In this document: one piece after another, positions 34,193-46,751 of the stretch | How positions within the stretch are numbered: position 1 is the stretch's first letter | Layout: each line of letters begins with the position of its first letter | From: Microbotryum silenes-acaulis | Lineage: Eukaryota; Basidiomycota; Microbotryomycetes; Microbotryales; Microbotryaceae | DNA length: 64,000 bases | Reading direction: 5' to 3' | Assembly (NCBI GenBank): GCA_003665825.1 | Contig: QPFY01000001.1 | Span: 1,543,001 to 1,607,000, forward strand | Notes under the pieces: generated by a model | What the model was told of the DNA's origin: nothing | What the model saw: only the letters and a program-made list of their open reading frames with translations | The model's database searches: none | Program-made: the position numbers and the translations under genes

Positions 34193-35828
34193 ATGACTTC
34201 CGAATCGTCGTCGCACCACGTGTACACGCTGCGCTGGGGCATTCTCGCGTGCGGATGGATCAGTCGCATGTTCGTGACCGACCTCTTGTCGGACCTCTCG
34301 ACTCGAGAGGTAAACGATGTCAAGCATTCCATCTATGCCGTTGCTTCGAGGGATATCAAGAAAGTTTAGCCTTTTTTGGATCAGTGCTGGGAGGAGGCCA
34401 AAGCTCAGGAGGGCAAGGACGAGGTCAAGCAGTATGGCAGTTATGACGAGCTGTGCGCCGATAGGGTCAGTCTCAACACTGAGGCCGCCGATCAAGTTTT
34501 TTTAGGTCCGTCCCCGGGCCACTACTCTCACGGGTGGGAGCGACATCGGTGACCATTTTGCAGTAGTGCTCACCGTCAGCCGAGGGCAAGCACTAAGTCC
34601 TTCTCCGCCCGCTAGAACATTGACTGTATCTACATCGGTGCACCCCATTCGCACCACTTTCAGAATGCCTATGCGGCCCTCAATGCGGGTAAGAATGTCC
34701 TGTCAGTTTGTTGGCTCCCCGTGCAGCCCCACACCGATCGACCGCCGGAAATCGCCGAAACTGACCCCTCCCGTCTCCACGCGCATGTTGCCCAGTTGCG
34801 AAAAGCCCTTCACTATCAATGCCGCCCAAACCCAAATCCTGGTCGACTTGGCCCGCTCGAAGAAACTCTTCCTGATGGAAGCCGTGAGTGCCTCAATCAC
34901 CTCGTTAAGAGCTCCAACCGGTCATTATCTGACGAAACTTCGCATCGCCTCCGCTGCCTCTCAGGTCTGGACTCGTTTCCAACCTTTTTCCCTCAAGCTC
35001 CGATCCCTCATCTCCTCCTCCGTAATCGGCCCCATCCAAACCGTCCAAGCCGAACTCGACGTCAATTTTGCCCCTATGCCTCCCATAGACCCAGAGCATC
35101 GTATCTTCAACCCCGTCCTCGGCGGAGGTGCGCTCCTCGATCTCGGACCTTATCCCTGGACCCAATTGGCCCTCACAATGCTTCCTCTTGGTCCTCAACC
35201 CAAGAACCTGGAGGACCTGCTGGAAATGCTTGATGTTCAATCCAACATGATCAAGTTGCCCTCCACCGGAGTCGATGGCACTGTTGTCGCAGCGATTCAA
35301 TTCCCCGTTGTGGATGAAAAAGCCCAAGGTGGACAGAGGAAGGTCATGGGTGTGTTGATGACGAGTCAGACATCGCAGACGGCTCCTAGTAGATGCAATT
35401 TGATCCAAGGGACGAAGGGTTTCATTCAAGTCAATGGGTGAGTCACACGTGGACACCCCTATAGATCTCGGAAGATCTTGGCTTCCATCTAATTGCCCTC
35501 TTTCCGTCTCTCCAGCCCCGCCTACCGACCCACCTCCCTCACCTACTCAGCCTGGCCCACCGAACAAGCCTACGCCAACTCCGGCAACTCCCCTATCAAC
35601 CCTTCCAAAACCGAAACTTTCGAATTCGAGCCTCGCCCCGGCAACATCCTCGGCTACGCGTGGCAAGCCGATGAAGTCGCTCGTTGTCTTCGCGACGGGA
35701 AGAAAGAGTCGGAGAGGCTGCCGTTGAGGGATACGGTGTTGATGATGAAGGTCTTTGATAAGGTTAGGGAGCAAGGGGCGTTTAGGTATCCCGAGGAGTT
35801 GGAGACGACAGAGATTAGGGGACAGTAG
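34193..35828 (+). pseudogene. Gfo/Idh/MocA dehydrogenase (D-xylose / dihydrodiol dehydrogenase type) with in-frame TAG
   Basis: NAD(P)-dependent oxidoreductase of the trans-dihydrodiol/D-xylose 1-dehydrogenase group. Five exons (34193-34465, 34616-34701, 34796-34883, 34965-35437, 35516-35828) give consistent phases and 410 codons. Rossmann start LRWGILACGWISRMF, second strand HSIYAVASRDIKKV, then IDCIYIGAPHSHHFQNA, GKNVLCEKPFT, LFLMEAVWTRFQP and GGGALLDLGPYPW. The odd point is TAG at 34,367-34,369 (codon 59), directly after IKKV; the reading continues in the same frame as PFLDQCWEEAKAQEGKDE, which fits the family. No normal intron removes it; the only GT...AG fit is 21 nt (GTTTAG...GATCAG), far too short to trust. 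So it is either a nonsense mutation (possibly CAG to TAG), a sequence error, readthrough, or a micro-intron. I call pseudogene provisionally. Confidence 0.6.
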
Positions 35829-35956
35829 GAGACAGTAGGTGATCGGACACAGTAAACAGTATATGGTCGGACACAGTAAATGCTCGGACAAAATAGATTC
35901 GCCCAAAATAGGTTCGCGACTGATGTCAACTTGCTCCCATTGCACATTCAGAACGA

Positions 35957-35988
<32 letters not shown>

Positions 35989-36000
35989 AAAGAGAGAGAG
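35957..36000. repeat. (AC)14 microsatellite followed by AG-rich tract
   Basis: Fourteen AC dinucleotides at 35,957-35,984, then AGAGAAAGAGAGAGAG. It sits in the 212-bp gap between the convergent 3' ends of the dehydrogenase and hydratase genes. Confidence 0.95.
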
Positions 36001-36040
36001 GTCCAGTTCGAATTACTAAGTAAACAGACAATAAAGATCC

Positions 36041-37811
36041 TCAAAGCTTGCTAGCCTTGCCCTTGAAAAGCGCAACACCGCCACCCAAGCACGTCTTGCC
36101 CGATTGGACGATCTTTTGGATGAAATCGACACGGGTGTTCTCCCCCTCGGAACTGAACCACATCGAAGTCTCGAGTTCGTCACCGGGCATCACGGGGCTG
36201 TTTCAACGAGGGGCCGGATGATCAGCTCAGGGGTTGAGAGCGATCCAAGAGAGTGAGGAGGCTTACCTCGTGAATCGAGCTGACATGTACACGAGCTTGG
36301 AACCGTCTCCACCCGTAGTGTTAAGAACGAGTGCTCGGGCCGCATGGCCGTACGAGCACAGGCCGTGCAGGATAGCACCGGGGAAGCCCAACTCCTGTAA
36401 AATGGGCGATTCGTTGGAGAGCTTTATCAGCTTCAAGCTCGAAGCGACATGGGAAGAAGAGAAGAACGTACTTTTCCGATCGAAGGCTCAATGTGAAGAG
36501 GGTTGTAATCACCACTCAGTCGGTAAATAATAGCCTGTTCCTCAGTCGTCTTCTCGGAGAAGACAACGTCGGGCTTCCTCGCAGGAGCCTTGTTAGCGGC
36601 CTTGGTCGGCTGCTTGGGAGCGATGCTCTTTTGGAACCCCTTCCACTTGGGCTCGTCCTTGGTATAGTCGCCGAAGGCGTAACCACTCGAGATCCTGAGA
36701 GAAAGGGCAGCAGGTGACAAAAATCGTCAATGTTCCACTCCTTCACTGCTCGACCAAATTGAGCCGCAGGCCAAGCAGTACTCACATCCTCACATAAACC
36801 TCCCCATCCGGGCCAACCAACTCCTGCGAATCATCGACGATTAAACCCTTGCCCGTATCCTTGACGCCTACGCTCTGCTTGCGCAACTTCCACCCCTTAC
36901 CCGAATCGGCGGGGATGGGCTTGAGGATCCAGATGGATTGCTCGGCGTGGACCAACTTTTTGGGGTTCAACGCGGGGAGACCGGGAGTGGCTCCTCCGGC
37001 GTCTTTGGCTTTGGAAAAATCGTTGATCGATTCGGAGTCGCCCTTCAGGCCTGATTTAAAAGAGGGATGAAGTTAGCAATTTGCCGTGATTCTTTTCGAG
37101 CAGATAGTTTGGTGAGGAGCGCCTCAGGAGGCAACCAAGTCTGCCCACGTCAGCAACTTTGCCACTCGCGGTTAGTGCAATTTAGCGCACCGGAGATTAT
37201 AGAAAACGAGCTAAATTTCACTAAAAGTGCGCTTTTGGCACTAAAGTGCGCTAAATTGCACTAAAGCGCAAGTGGCAAAGTTGCTGATGCACGAGTGGGT
37301 CCGAAAACTTACCGAGGACGAGCGGGTAGGTCGGGAAAGGTTGCCAGTCCTTGTTGAGCTCGAACAGAGTCGTCAACTCGTTGCGCTTGGCTCCGATACC
37401 TAACACACCCTCAAACAACGCGGATTCAATCAGTCCACAGTCCCGGGATTGGCCCTCGCTTCGAGGTCTCGAGAAGAGAGCTCGGAGATTTGAAACGTAC
37501 CCGCGGCATAGAGCAACAAGTCACGTTGGTTCCACGAGACCGCAGCGGGGGTCTTCTCGTAGCCTGAACCCAAAATTCAACATCAAAAGAGCAAGTCAGC
37601 AGTCCGCTCTTCACAGGGGGTGAGGAATCTCATTCGGCGGTCGTCATTAAGTCGCTCCTGTCCGCCCGAATCGCCTCGCCCAAGCCCGGGGTAAACGGTG
37701 TGGGGCCCGCAGCCGGTAGCACAAGGGCGGGCATGGGGCTAATTCGTCCACCCAAAAGGGCAGATGGGAAGCAGTGCACTCACCGATAGCCTTTTCGAAA
37801 TCGATGGGCAT
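36041..37811 (-). CDS. Peroxisomal 2-enoyl-CoA hydratase 2 (MaoC-like, PTS1)
   Basis: Hydrates trans-2-enoyl-CoA to (R)-3-hydroxyacyl-CoA in beta-oxidation; equivalent to the C-terminal hydratase part of Fox2/MFE-2 but here a stand-alone gene. Seven exons (37811-37784, 37563-37501, 37399-37313, 37050-36786, 36694-36472, 36394-36267, 36197-36041) give 316 residues. Double hot-dog layout: N-terminal half with VSWNQRDLLLYAAGIGA and TYPLVLG, then the hydratase-2 active-site motif YRLSGDYNPLHIEPSIG with the catalytic Asp/His, GFPGAILHGLCSYGHAARAL and SPVMPGDELETSMWF. The last three residues are SKL, a canonical peroxisomal import signal. Intron 3 (37,312-37,051) is 262 nt because it contains a foldback element. 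Confidence 0.92.
37150..37287. mobile_element. Small foldback / MITE-like element inside a hydratase intron
   Basis: The left end TCAGCAACTTTGCCACTCGC and the right end, reverse-complemented, TCAGCAACTTTGCCACTTGC match almost perfectly, and the match continues inward over TTAGTGCAATTTAGCGCAC, giving imperfect terminal inverted repeats of about 45 bp in a 138-bp unit. The inside is AT-richer than its surroundings and has further short copies of CACTAAA and GTGCGCT. It has no coding capacity. I see no clear target-site duplication, so the class (MITE, foldback or hairpin derived otherwise) is open. Confidence 0.75.
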
Positions 37812-38399
37812 GTTGTAGATGAGTAGGTAAGTTAAGGTTGAAGTAGGTGAGTCGAAGTGATGTGGTAAGTAGGGAGAAAGAAGGGACCCCGAGCCCGCCT
37901 TTGATCAGTGGGAGGAGCATCTTGGCCCCCCCAGGCCCCCGCCCCCGGCGCCGGCTCCACGCCCGAGGCATTAGTCGGGAACCGGGTGCGAGGAAACCGG
38001 AGCCGCCAAAACCAGTGTGCCGCCCGCGTCCGTTTTGCCGCGGCAGCGCAAGGCTTGCAAACCGGACGTACTCGATCGACACGTCGCCCTTTTCCCATTG
38101 ATGACCCCTAGCGAAGGTCTGTCGACTCTTTGCACCTCCTCTTCACAAAAGCAGCAATCTCAAGCAATTGCCAATGAGCATGTGGTAATTTCCCCTCTTT
38201 CAGATCATCATTGCACAAACAAGGAAGAACGACGAAGAGAAGATTGGGGAGAATGACATTATGAAACGCCTCACCCAGGAAGAGAGCCGCAATTTAGGCC
38301 TTCTTCATGAAAGATGAGATCGGTGTGATTTTGGTATTTACGTCGATGAGTTGCTGGTGTCATGAATTGTTCCCTCCGCCTCGTTTTGGGGTTCGCTAT
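37812..38399. promoter_or_regulatory. Intergenic: promoter of hydratase 2, 3' end of thioredoxin reductase
   Basis: About 590 bp. Includes a very GC-rich block (37,915-37,970, runs of C) upstream of the hydratase start. No supported gene. Confidence 0.5.
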
Positions 38400-40519
38400 C
38401 TATTGGTCGTGGACTTCCTCCTCGGCTAACAGGCGTTCGGCCTCCAAAGCAGCGATGCAACCCGTACCGGCCGAAGTGATGGCCTGTGTGAGAATGACAA
38501 ACAACGAGCCCGTCAATAGCCTACTCGGTTTGGAGACTCAGGGTTGCGCAAACACACCTGTCGGTACTTCTTGTCCTGCACGTCACCAGCAGCAAAGACA
38601 CCCTTGACCGAGGTGAGCGACGTTCCGGGCTCGGTGATGATGTACCCATCCTCGTCGGTCTTGAGTTGACCGCGTACGAGTGATGTTGCCGGCTCGTGTC
38701 CTGCGAAACCATTGCAAACCAGATCTCGTCAGCACCTCGTGTCTTCGCAAGCTCGCTTTGGGATCCGGGCGATAAGAAGCCTCACTCACCAATAGCGTAA
38801 AAGAGACCGTTGATCGGCAAGTCCTTGGTCTCGCCCGATTTTGTGTCCTTGATGACAAGCGCCTGCAGCAGATCGCCATCGCCCTTGGCCTCGACGGGCT
38901 CGGTGTTCCACAGCACGGTCACTTTGGGGTGTTTGAGCAAACGGTTCGCCATGATCTTGGACGCGCGCAGCACATCTCGTCGCACGATCACGTAGACGTG
39001 CGAGCCGTACTGTTTGAGAAAGAGGAGAACATCGTCGGTACCGAAGAATCAGTCAGCTCAGAGAGGATGGCAGAAGCGGCGATGCACGATGGCCGCGAAA
39101 GGACGACTCACTTTTGTGAGGTACATGGCCTCTTCGCATGCCGAGTCACCACCACCAATGACAGCCAGGGGCTTCTTGCGGAAGATGGGGACCGCACCAT
39201 CGCAGACGGCGCAGGCCGAGATACCGGACTGCCAATAGGTCTCTTCTCCCGGGAGATGCAGGCGACGCGCCGAGGCACCGGTCGCGATGATGATTGTCTC
39301 GGCCGTTTCGGGTTCCTCTTGCTCTGCTCCTTCACGCCAGTACTTGAAAGGTCGCGAGGAGAGGTCTGAACGGATCGTGAAAGCAAGACCAAGGAATCCA
39401 AAAGGCGAATTAGCACCGTGACCGAGCTTCGAGACTACCGCACTAGCCGCAGTTTCACCTCCATACTGGTGAGATGGTGCGATGAACTTACCAACTTTGG
39501 AAACGGTCTCGGTGTGCACCTTGGTACCGAAGCGGATCGACTGGGCGCGGAAGAGGTCCATCATCTCCGGACCGCGGATACCCTCGGGGAATCCAGGGAA
39601 GTTCTCGACTTCTGTTGTGGTCGTCAATTGTCCTCCGGCAGCGACACTGCGAGTGGATTGGATTGCGTATCAAGACAACAAAGCAGTATGTCAGCCTTGC
39701 ATGCTCCTTAGAGCGTCAACGCGACGAATGTTTCCGGGGATAAAAGACCGGAAATGGACCCACTCACCCGTTGGCGAGCATACCCTACAGAGAGCGAAAG
39801 CCAAAGTCGAAAGGCAAGAAAACATGTCAGCGACGTCTACTGCAACCACTCGTGAAGAAATTGCAAAGCCGGCCCCAGGTAATGGGCAAAGACGGCGCAG
39901 ACCGAGTTAGTGGGTGCTACTGACCTCGAACATGACCGGTTCCAAGTTGGCGCGGGCAAGATAGATAGCCGCGGTGTGACCTGATTGTGGGCAAGTGAAT
40001 CATTGAACTGTCAGTCACCTCGTTCACGGGTGTACTTGTTTCATCGATCAAATATGCTGAAATCATCTTGCAGCCAGCGAGGCGTGCCCTTCGATGAGGT
40101 TCGGGGAAATTGGCGAATGGCGCCGCGCCACAGCACGACCACTTCCGGCTGACAGACTGACGGCCTCAAACGGGCTCGGCGAGCCAGGAAAAGGGACAAG
40201 GGGGAAGCAAGAACTAACCGGCGGGACCAGATCCGATGATGACGACTTTGTTGTGCTTGGACGGCTTCTCGGCCGCGGCACCGCCGTTGACTTCGATCGG
40301 GGCCATCGTGTGGAGAGGTCGGGACAAGTGGGTCGACGAGACGGCGACGCAAGCGGTGAGCAGGCCCAAGAAAGTGGCCGAGTGGTGGTGCTGGTGCTGG
40401 TTGAAACGGGACGAGCTAGAGCTGCTGCTACGAGTGGAAGCGAACGCGCGGGTAGGGATCGAGCGAGGTAAGAGTCGAGTAGTAGTGCTGCTGAGACTGA
40501 GCAGAGGGCGATGAAGCAT
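38400..40519 (-). CDS. Thioredoxin reductase, low-molecular-weight type, with mitochondrial leader
   Basis: NADPH-dependent flavoenzyme that reduces thioredoxin. About eight exons; first ones 40519-40219, 39980-39925, 39784-39768, 39646 onward. Motifs in order: FAD site [39 protein letters not shown]; redox centre [14 protein letters not shown] site [19 protein letters not shown]; and [17 protein letters not shown] with [19 protein letters not shown] at the end (stop at 38,400). The 5' ATG (40,519) adds about 71 residues starting [20 protein letters not shown], an Arg/Ser-rich mitochondrial presequence; the second in-frame ATG at 40,306 gives a cytosolic form starting MAPIEVNGG. Use of two starts would give both mitochondrial and cytosolic enzyme from one gene. 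Confidence 0.94.
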
Positions 40520-40886
40520 ACACTGGTGATGCCACTGGGAGGGAGGGAGATAGAGCGACAAGCAGAGATGAGGGAATCGAAGTAGCCGCTGATCAAGATC
40601 AGTCGCGGGGGCCAGCGCGCGTAACTTGCGCTCCGGGCTGCCCGATGACAAATTCGCGCCCACCGACGAGGTCCCGCCCGAGATTGGCAATTTGTCAGCG
40701 AATGCCGCACCGCGGATAACAAAATCGACGTCGATATTGGGTCGTCCTTTCGTAAGGGAGGTGCATCTCGCCGAGCACGACTAAAGAACAGCACTTGGGT
40801 GACTATTGCACAATGACGAATACAAAACCCCATGGTACAGCTAGCGAATCGGCTAAACCTGAAAATCCGCCACCTCGGGACCGGAT
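40520..40886. promoter_or_regulatory. Intergenic: promoter of thioredoxin reductase
   Basis: About 370 bp between two minus-strand genes. A long open frame on the minus strand (40,063-41,001) runs across it but is a shadow covering parts of both neighbours. Confidence 0.5.
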
Positions 40887-42033
40887 CTACGTGACGATCG
40901 CATCCGCCGGCAAGGCTTGCACGACCTGGTTCTGCAGCTCGGTCAACTCGTTCATATCGACCGTCGATAGCATCTTGACCGCCTGGAGTCACGTCAAGCA
41001 TTTTGCGCAGAGTTCATCAGCGCACGACTCTCCGATCCGCCCGGAGAACTCTATTCGAAATCTCTTACCCTTCGGAAGTCCTCGACGATCTCTTTGATCT
41101 GTTTTTCTGTCCTATCCGCTACGACTTGGTTCTGAACGATGCGTTCGAACGTCGCCTGGTTCTTTTCCTCGAGCTGTTACGATTCGCCAAAAGCAAGATT
41201 AGTTTGGAGGATCAGGGGTCAGATTTGTTGCAACATCTGCGTCTTTGTCGAACACCTCGAATCCTCACCGCTACTCTTCTGGCCCTCAATGATGCAGTAG
41301 CGTCCTTGAGCACGGGTACGGTGGCACTCGGTATTGTCAAGCGTCCATCCGTCCCCTTGCTATGTTCGTGAAGATCAACGCCGAGACGGGAGTGGCCAGC
41401 GTCGCGAGGTGTCCAGAGGAGGGCGATAACGAGAGTTTACAAGTCAGTCATCGGGCACGAACCAACCACACAGTGTCTCGTGACATACACATATAAGTTC
41501 CTCGGCGTTCGTCCCTGCGCCTTCTCCTGCCTCGCTCGCTCGACGATCTCATCCAACGCGTTGGCGCGAGCGATCCAATCGAACCGTTCACACATGTCTG
41601 TCCAAGCGAGCTGTTTTTAATCCATCCGTATCAGCACACCTCACGACTGATACGAACTACCCCCTCGCCCCATCCACTTTCTTCGAAAGCCCCAACTAAC
41701 CGGAATTCCCTCCCTATAATGCTCCACCAGCACCTCCTTCAACGATTCAACCAACCGATCGAACTGCACCTGTCCTTCCTCCTCCCCATACGTCTTGACG
41801 AGTACGGGAAGGAATTCAGGGAAACACTGTACCATGGATTCATGGGTGAGAACTTTGAGGACCGATTCGGCGGCTTTCTGGAGACCTTGTTCGGTGATGG
41901 CGACGCGTCGAAGGTGGGAACCGCCTGTCCCGGGTCCAGTGTTTGTTGTTGTGGTTGGGGCTTTGGCGGATGTGGATGTCATAGGTTGATGACGTGATGT
42001 GGATGCAACAGGATAGGTAGGGTCAAGGTCCAT
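40887..42033 (-). CDS. Nnf1-like subunit of the MIS12/MIND kinetochore complex
   Basis: Nnf1 (PMF1 in animals) is part of the four-protein complex joining centromeric chromatin to the outer kinetochore. The proposed exons begin at 42,033 (MDLDPTYPVASTSRHQ...), continue with LAWTDMCERFDWIARANALD and ERARQEKAQGRTPRNL, then TIPSATVPVLKDATASLRA, then LEEKNQATFERIVQNQVVAD and EIVEDFRR, and end AVKMLSTVDMNELTELQNQV. The Nnf1 pattern is visible: an ESVLKVLTHESMVQCFPEFL region, a helix with W and RFDWI, LDEIVERAR, then a Pro-containing spacer and a C-terminal coiled coil. The first 45 residues are Thr/Ser-rich and disordered. The small third and fourth exons are placed by reading frame and splice sites only. 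Family call is moderate. Confidence 0.68.
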
Positions 42034-42432
42034 CGTGGGCGTGTGCGTTCACGGATGCGATGAGTGTGGGCTGCAAGAGCTCAAAACAATGACGGTCGCG
42101 CGCCTCGCCCTGATTGTATGCACTCAGCTCTGCGCGCCAGCGCGCGCACGGACCTTCTCGAGAGGTTTTGCCGATCGCTTCTCATTGAGGGCCCCGCTCT
42201 CGTTGCACACATAATTGCTCGTGAAAACCGATTTACCTACTCTCTCGTATCGGCTGCCCATGCTCTAGAAGACACTACACCGCTTAGCCTCAGCGTGGGA
42301 CTAATTTGCGGTTGAGCGCCAATCTTCTCTACCCGACCGACCCGCCCGAGCACAGCCTTCTTACGACCCTGGCGAATCGACCAAGCTTCAAGTTTCTGTC
42401 TTGTTTACTAAATCCCATTTCAGCCCATTCTA
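42034..42432. other. Intergenic between two minus-strand genes
   Basis: About 400 bp with the promoter of the Nnf1-like gene and the 3' end of mS35. Nothing else evident. Confidence 0.5.
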
Positions 42433-43484
42433 TCATGCTTCCCGAGCCGGAATCTCCGCCCCACCCTGTTTCCCAACACCAGCACTCGGCAAATCCTGAA
42501 CATCGACCTTATTTTCCGCCTCAACAGCCTGGGTCCCTTCCGCAGAAACCGTGGTTGTTCCCTTCGATCCAACTTCTATCATCGAGTCCCTTCTTGGTCT
42601 CGAGCGCTTGTGAGAAGCGGGTAACCATTCTTTGGGGAAGTCGCTGAGGGTGACGATCTTGTGCTTGCCGGATTTGGCCAACCGAGAGAGCGTCGGTCGC
42701 GGGTCCAAAGGGATGTCCGACATGGGATCCGACAGGTCCTATGGGATTTTTTAAAAAAAAACCTTCAAAGTTAGTTTCATGTTCCACCAACCAACTTCTA
42801 GTTCGCTACCCGCGCCAGACCAAGACGGAAAACTCACCTTGGCCTCGGCAATCATCTTATCCAACGTCTCTGAACACCACCGTTCATTCATCTCCGGTGT
42901 AGGGAACAGCTCACAACTCAACTTGACCTCATCATTTGTCGCGTCCCACCTAGGTCCGGCCAACAACTTGAACTTGTGTTGGGCTTGTTCGGACCCGAGC
43001 GTCGAGGCGAGGTCGTCGCAGTTGACGGAAACGGTCACTTTACGAGCCGCGGGGTGGGGCTCGCCTTGATAGTGTTGATGACGAACTCGAACGATTTGTT
43101 CGGATAAGGGTCTCTTGTACTTTTGGCGGAAGGCGACTGGTGTGTAGCGTATACAGCTCAAGTCAGTTCACGAGGCACGACGTCCACACCCTTGGGGAAA
43201 ACCGTCTACCCTCAGCACCTTCGGCATCTCGACACTCCAAACTCACCCAAATCAGGGAACTGCAACTGCTCCAACCTCAAATAATGCAAGAATAACCTCT
43301 TCTCCTGCATCTTGAGGATCGTAGGGCGCGTCAAAGGGTAATCGAACCCGCCGGCGCCGGAACCTGTACCGGGGATCATCGAGGCCATGTCGAGGGGATC
43401 CCTGCTGGCTCCGCTACGACCTCGCGGGGCTCGGGCGAGACAGGTTGAGGTGGAGGATATGAGGCGACGTGTTGTGGGTTGCAT
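42433..43484 (-). CDS. Mitochondrial small ribosomal subunit protein mS35 (Rsm24 family)
   Basis: Component of the mitochondrial small subunit. Three exons: 43484-43247, then one covering about 43,140-42,838, and a last one ending at 42,433. The N-terminus MQPTTRRLISSTSTCLARAP is a clear mitochondrial presequence. Core motifs: YPLTRPTILKMQEKRLFLHY, RQKYKRPLSEQIVRVRHQHY, RKVTVSVNCDDLAS, KFKLLAGPRWD and LSCELFPTPEMNERWCSETL, then the short LVxLSDFPKEW-type block LSDFPKEWLPASHKRS. The C-terminal 60 residues are Gly/Ala/Val-rich and likely disordered. The TY-tract before the last acceptor is an A/T-rich run at about 42,750. Identification rests on the RPxxLK...HYQGE and LAGPRWD pattern of the family. 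Confidence 0.82.
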
Positions 43485-43764
43485 TGTTGCGAGAGGTGGT
43501 GGGGTTGTGGTAGGAGGGGGATGGAAGTGAGGAGGCAGCCGGATGCGAAGCGCTTGTCGATGCACGCGCGCTGATAATTCGGAGGAAGCCTCTCTCATCT
43601 CTCATATATGCGTGCTAGTGCTCCACGCCTAAGCTGTGAGTTACACAGCCCTCTTCAATCTAGAAATTCTGCCCTCTCTATATCATATCAAACTTCTTTA
43701 CATTCATAGTATCTTTTTAGGTAGAAACTAAATCAAACTCCTACAACCTTCCGGGACCATGTAG

Positions 43765-46144
<2,380 letters not shown>

Positions 46145-46751
46145 CTTTGTAGGACTGAGTGGTGAGGGGTGACGGGATGGGGTTGGGTGTCGAGAGAGAG
46201 GTCGGAGATGGACCGACCCCGGTTCAATTCTGCCCGTTCTGGCTCGAGGCGCGGCACCCCAAAAATTGAGCTCGGACTCCTGCGGGAATCGTAAGCTGGC
46301 ACGGCGTCGGTAGCGCTGCACTGAGCCGTCGACCTCCTCTTGCACCGCGATCATCGCACCTCACTTTCGGCCCTGGGTCTCCGCATCTCCTTCTCTTCTC
46401 CCCTTGCATCGCCTTTTGTCGTTCGCATCTCCGCATCTACGCTTCAATAGGAATCTCACGCTCTCTCGGCGCGCGAAGCTCGGCCTTGAGCTTGACGATC
46501 AAATCCACCACACACGAGCTGCCGAGTCGCTGCACCGCTTTGGATCGAGCCCCTACACGCTACGTTAGCCCATCGTACGTACACACACACCGCAGGAGCT
46601 CGGCATCGTACCCAGTGATAGTCAAGCTCACCGTGGGCATGTCTTGTACACCCCTTTCCGATCGCACCGCCGCAGCTCCTTTCGTGCGTCGCACCAATAG
46701 AGCGATCTTGTCACTCGAACTTGGTCAGCCGCGCCCCTTCCCGGTGCCCCG
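46145..46751. promoter_or_regulatory. Divergent promoter region: glucose-6-phosphate isomerase / LCB2
   Basis: About 600 bp upstream of both genes, rich in CTC/CTTC pyrimidine tracts (for example 46,390-46,450). Some upstream frame (46,486-46,896) is open but unsupported. Confidence 0.55.

Noticed and set aside
34278..34369. Intron from the GTAAAC site near 34,309 to the TTTAG at 34,369 in the dehydrogenase
   Set aside because: It would remove HSIYAVASRD, the conserved second Rossmann strand, and leave the wrong phase.
34364..34384. 21-nt GTTTAG...GATCAG micro-intron that would remove the TAG
   Set aside because: Much shorter than any other intron here and it would delete residues (PFLDQ) that fit the protein family; kept only as an alternative in the finding.
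40063..41001. 312-codon minus-strand frame
   Set aside because: Crosses thioredoxin reductase exon 1, its promoter and the last Nnf1 exon in another frame; Ser/Arg/Pro-rich shadow without motifs.
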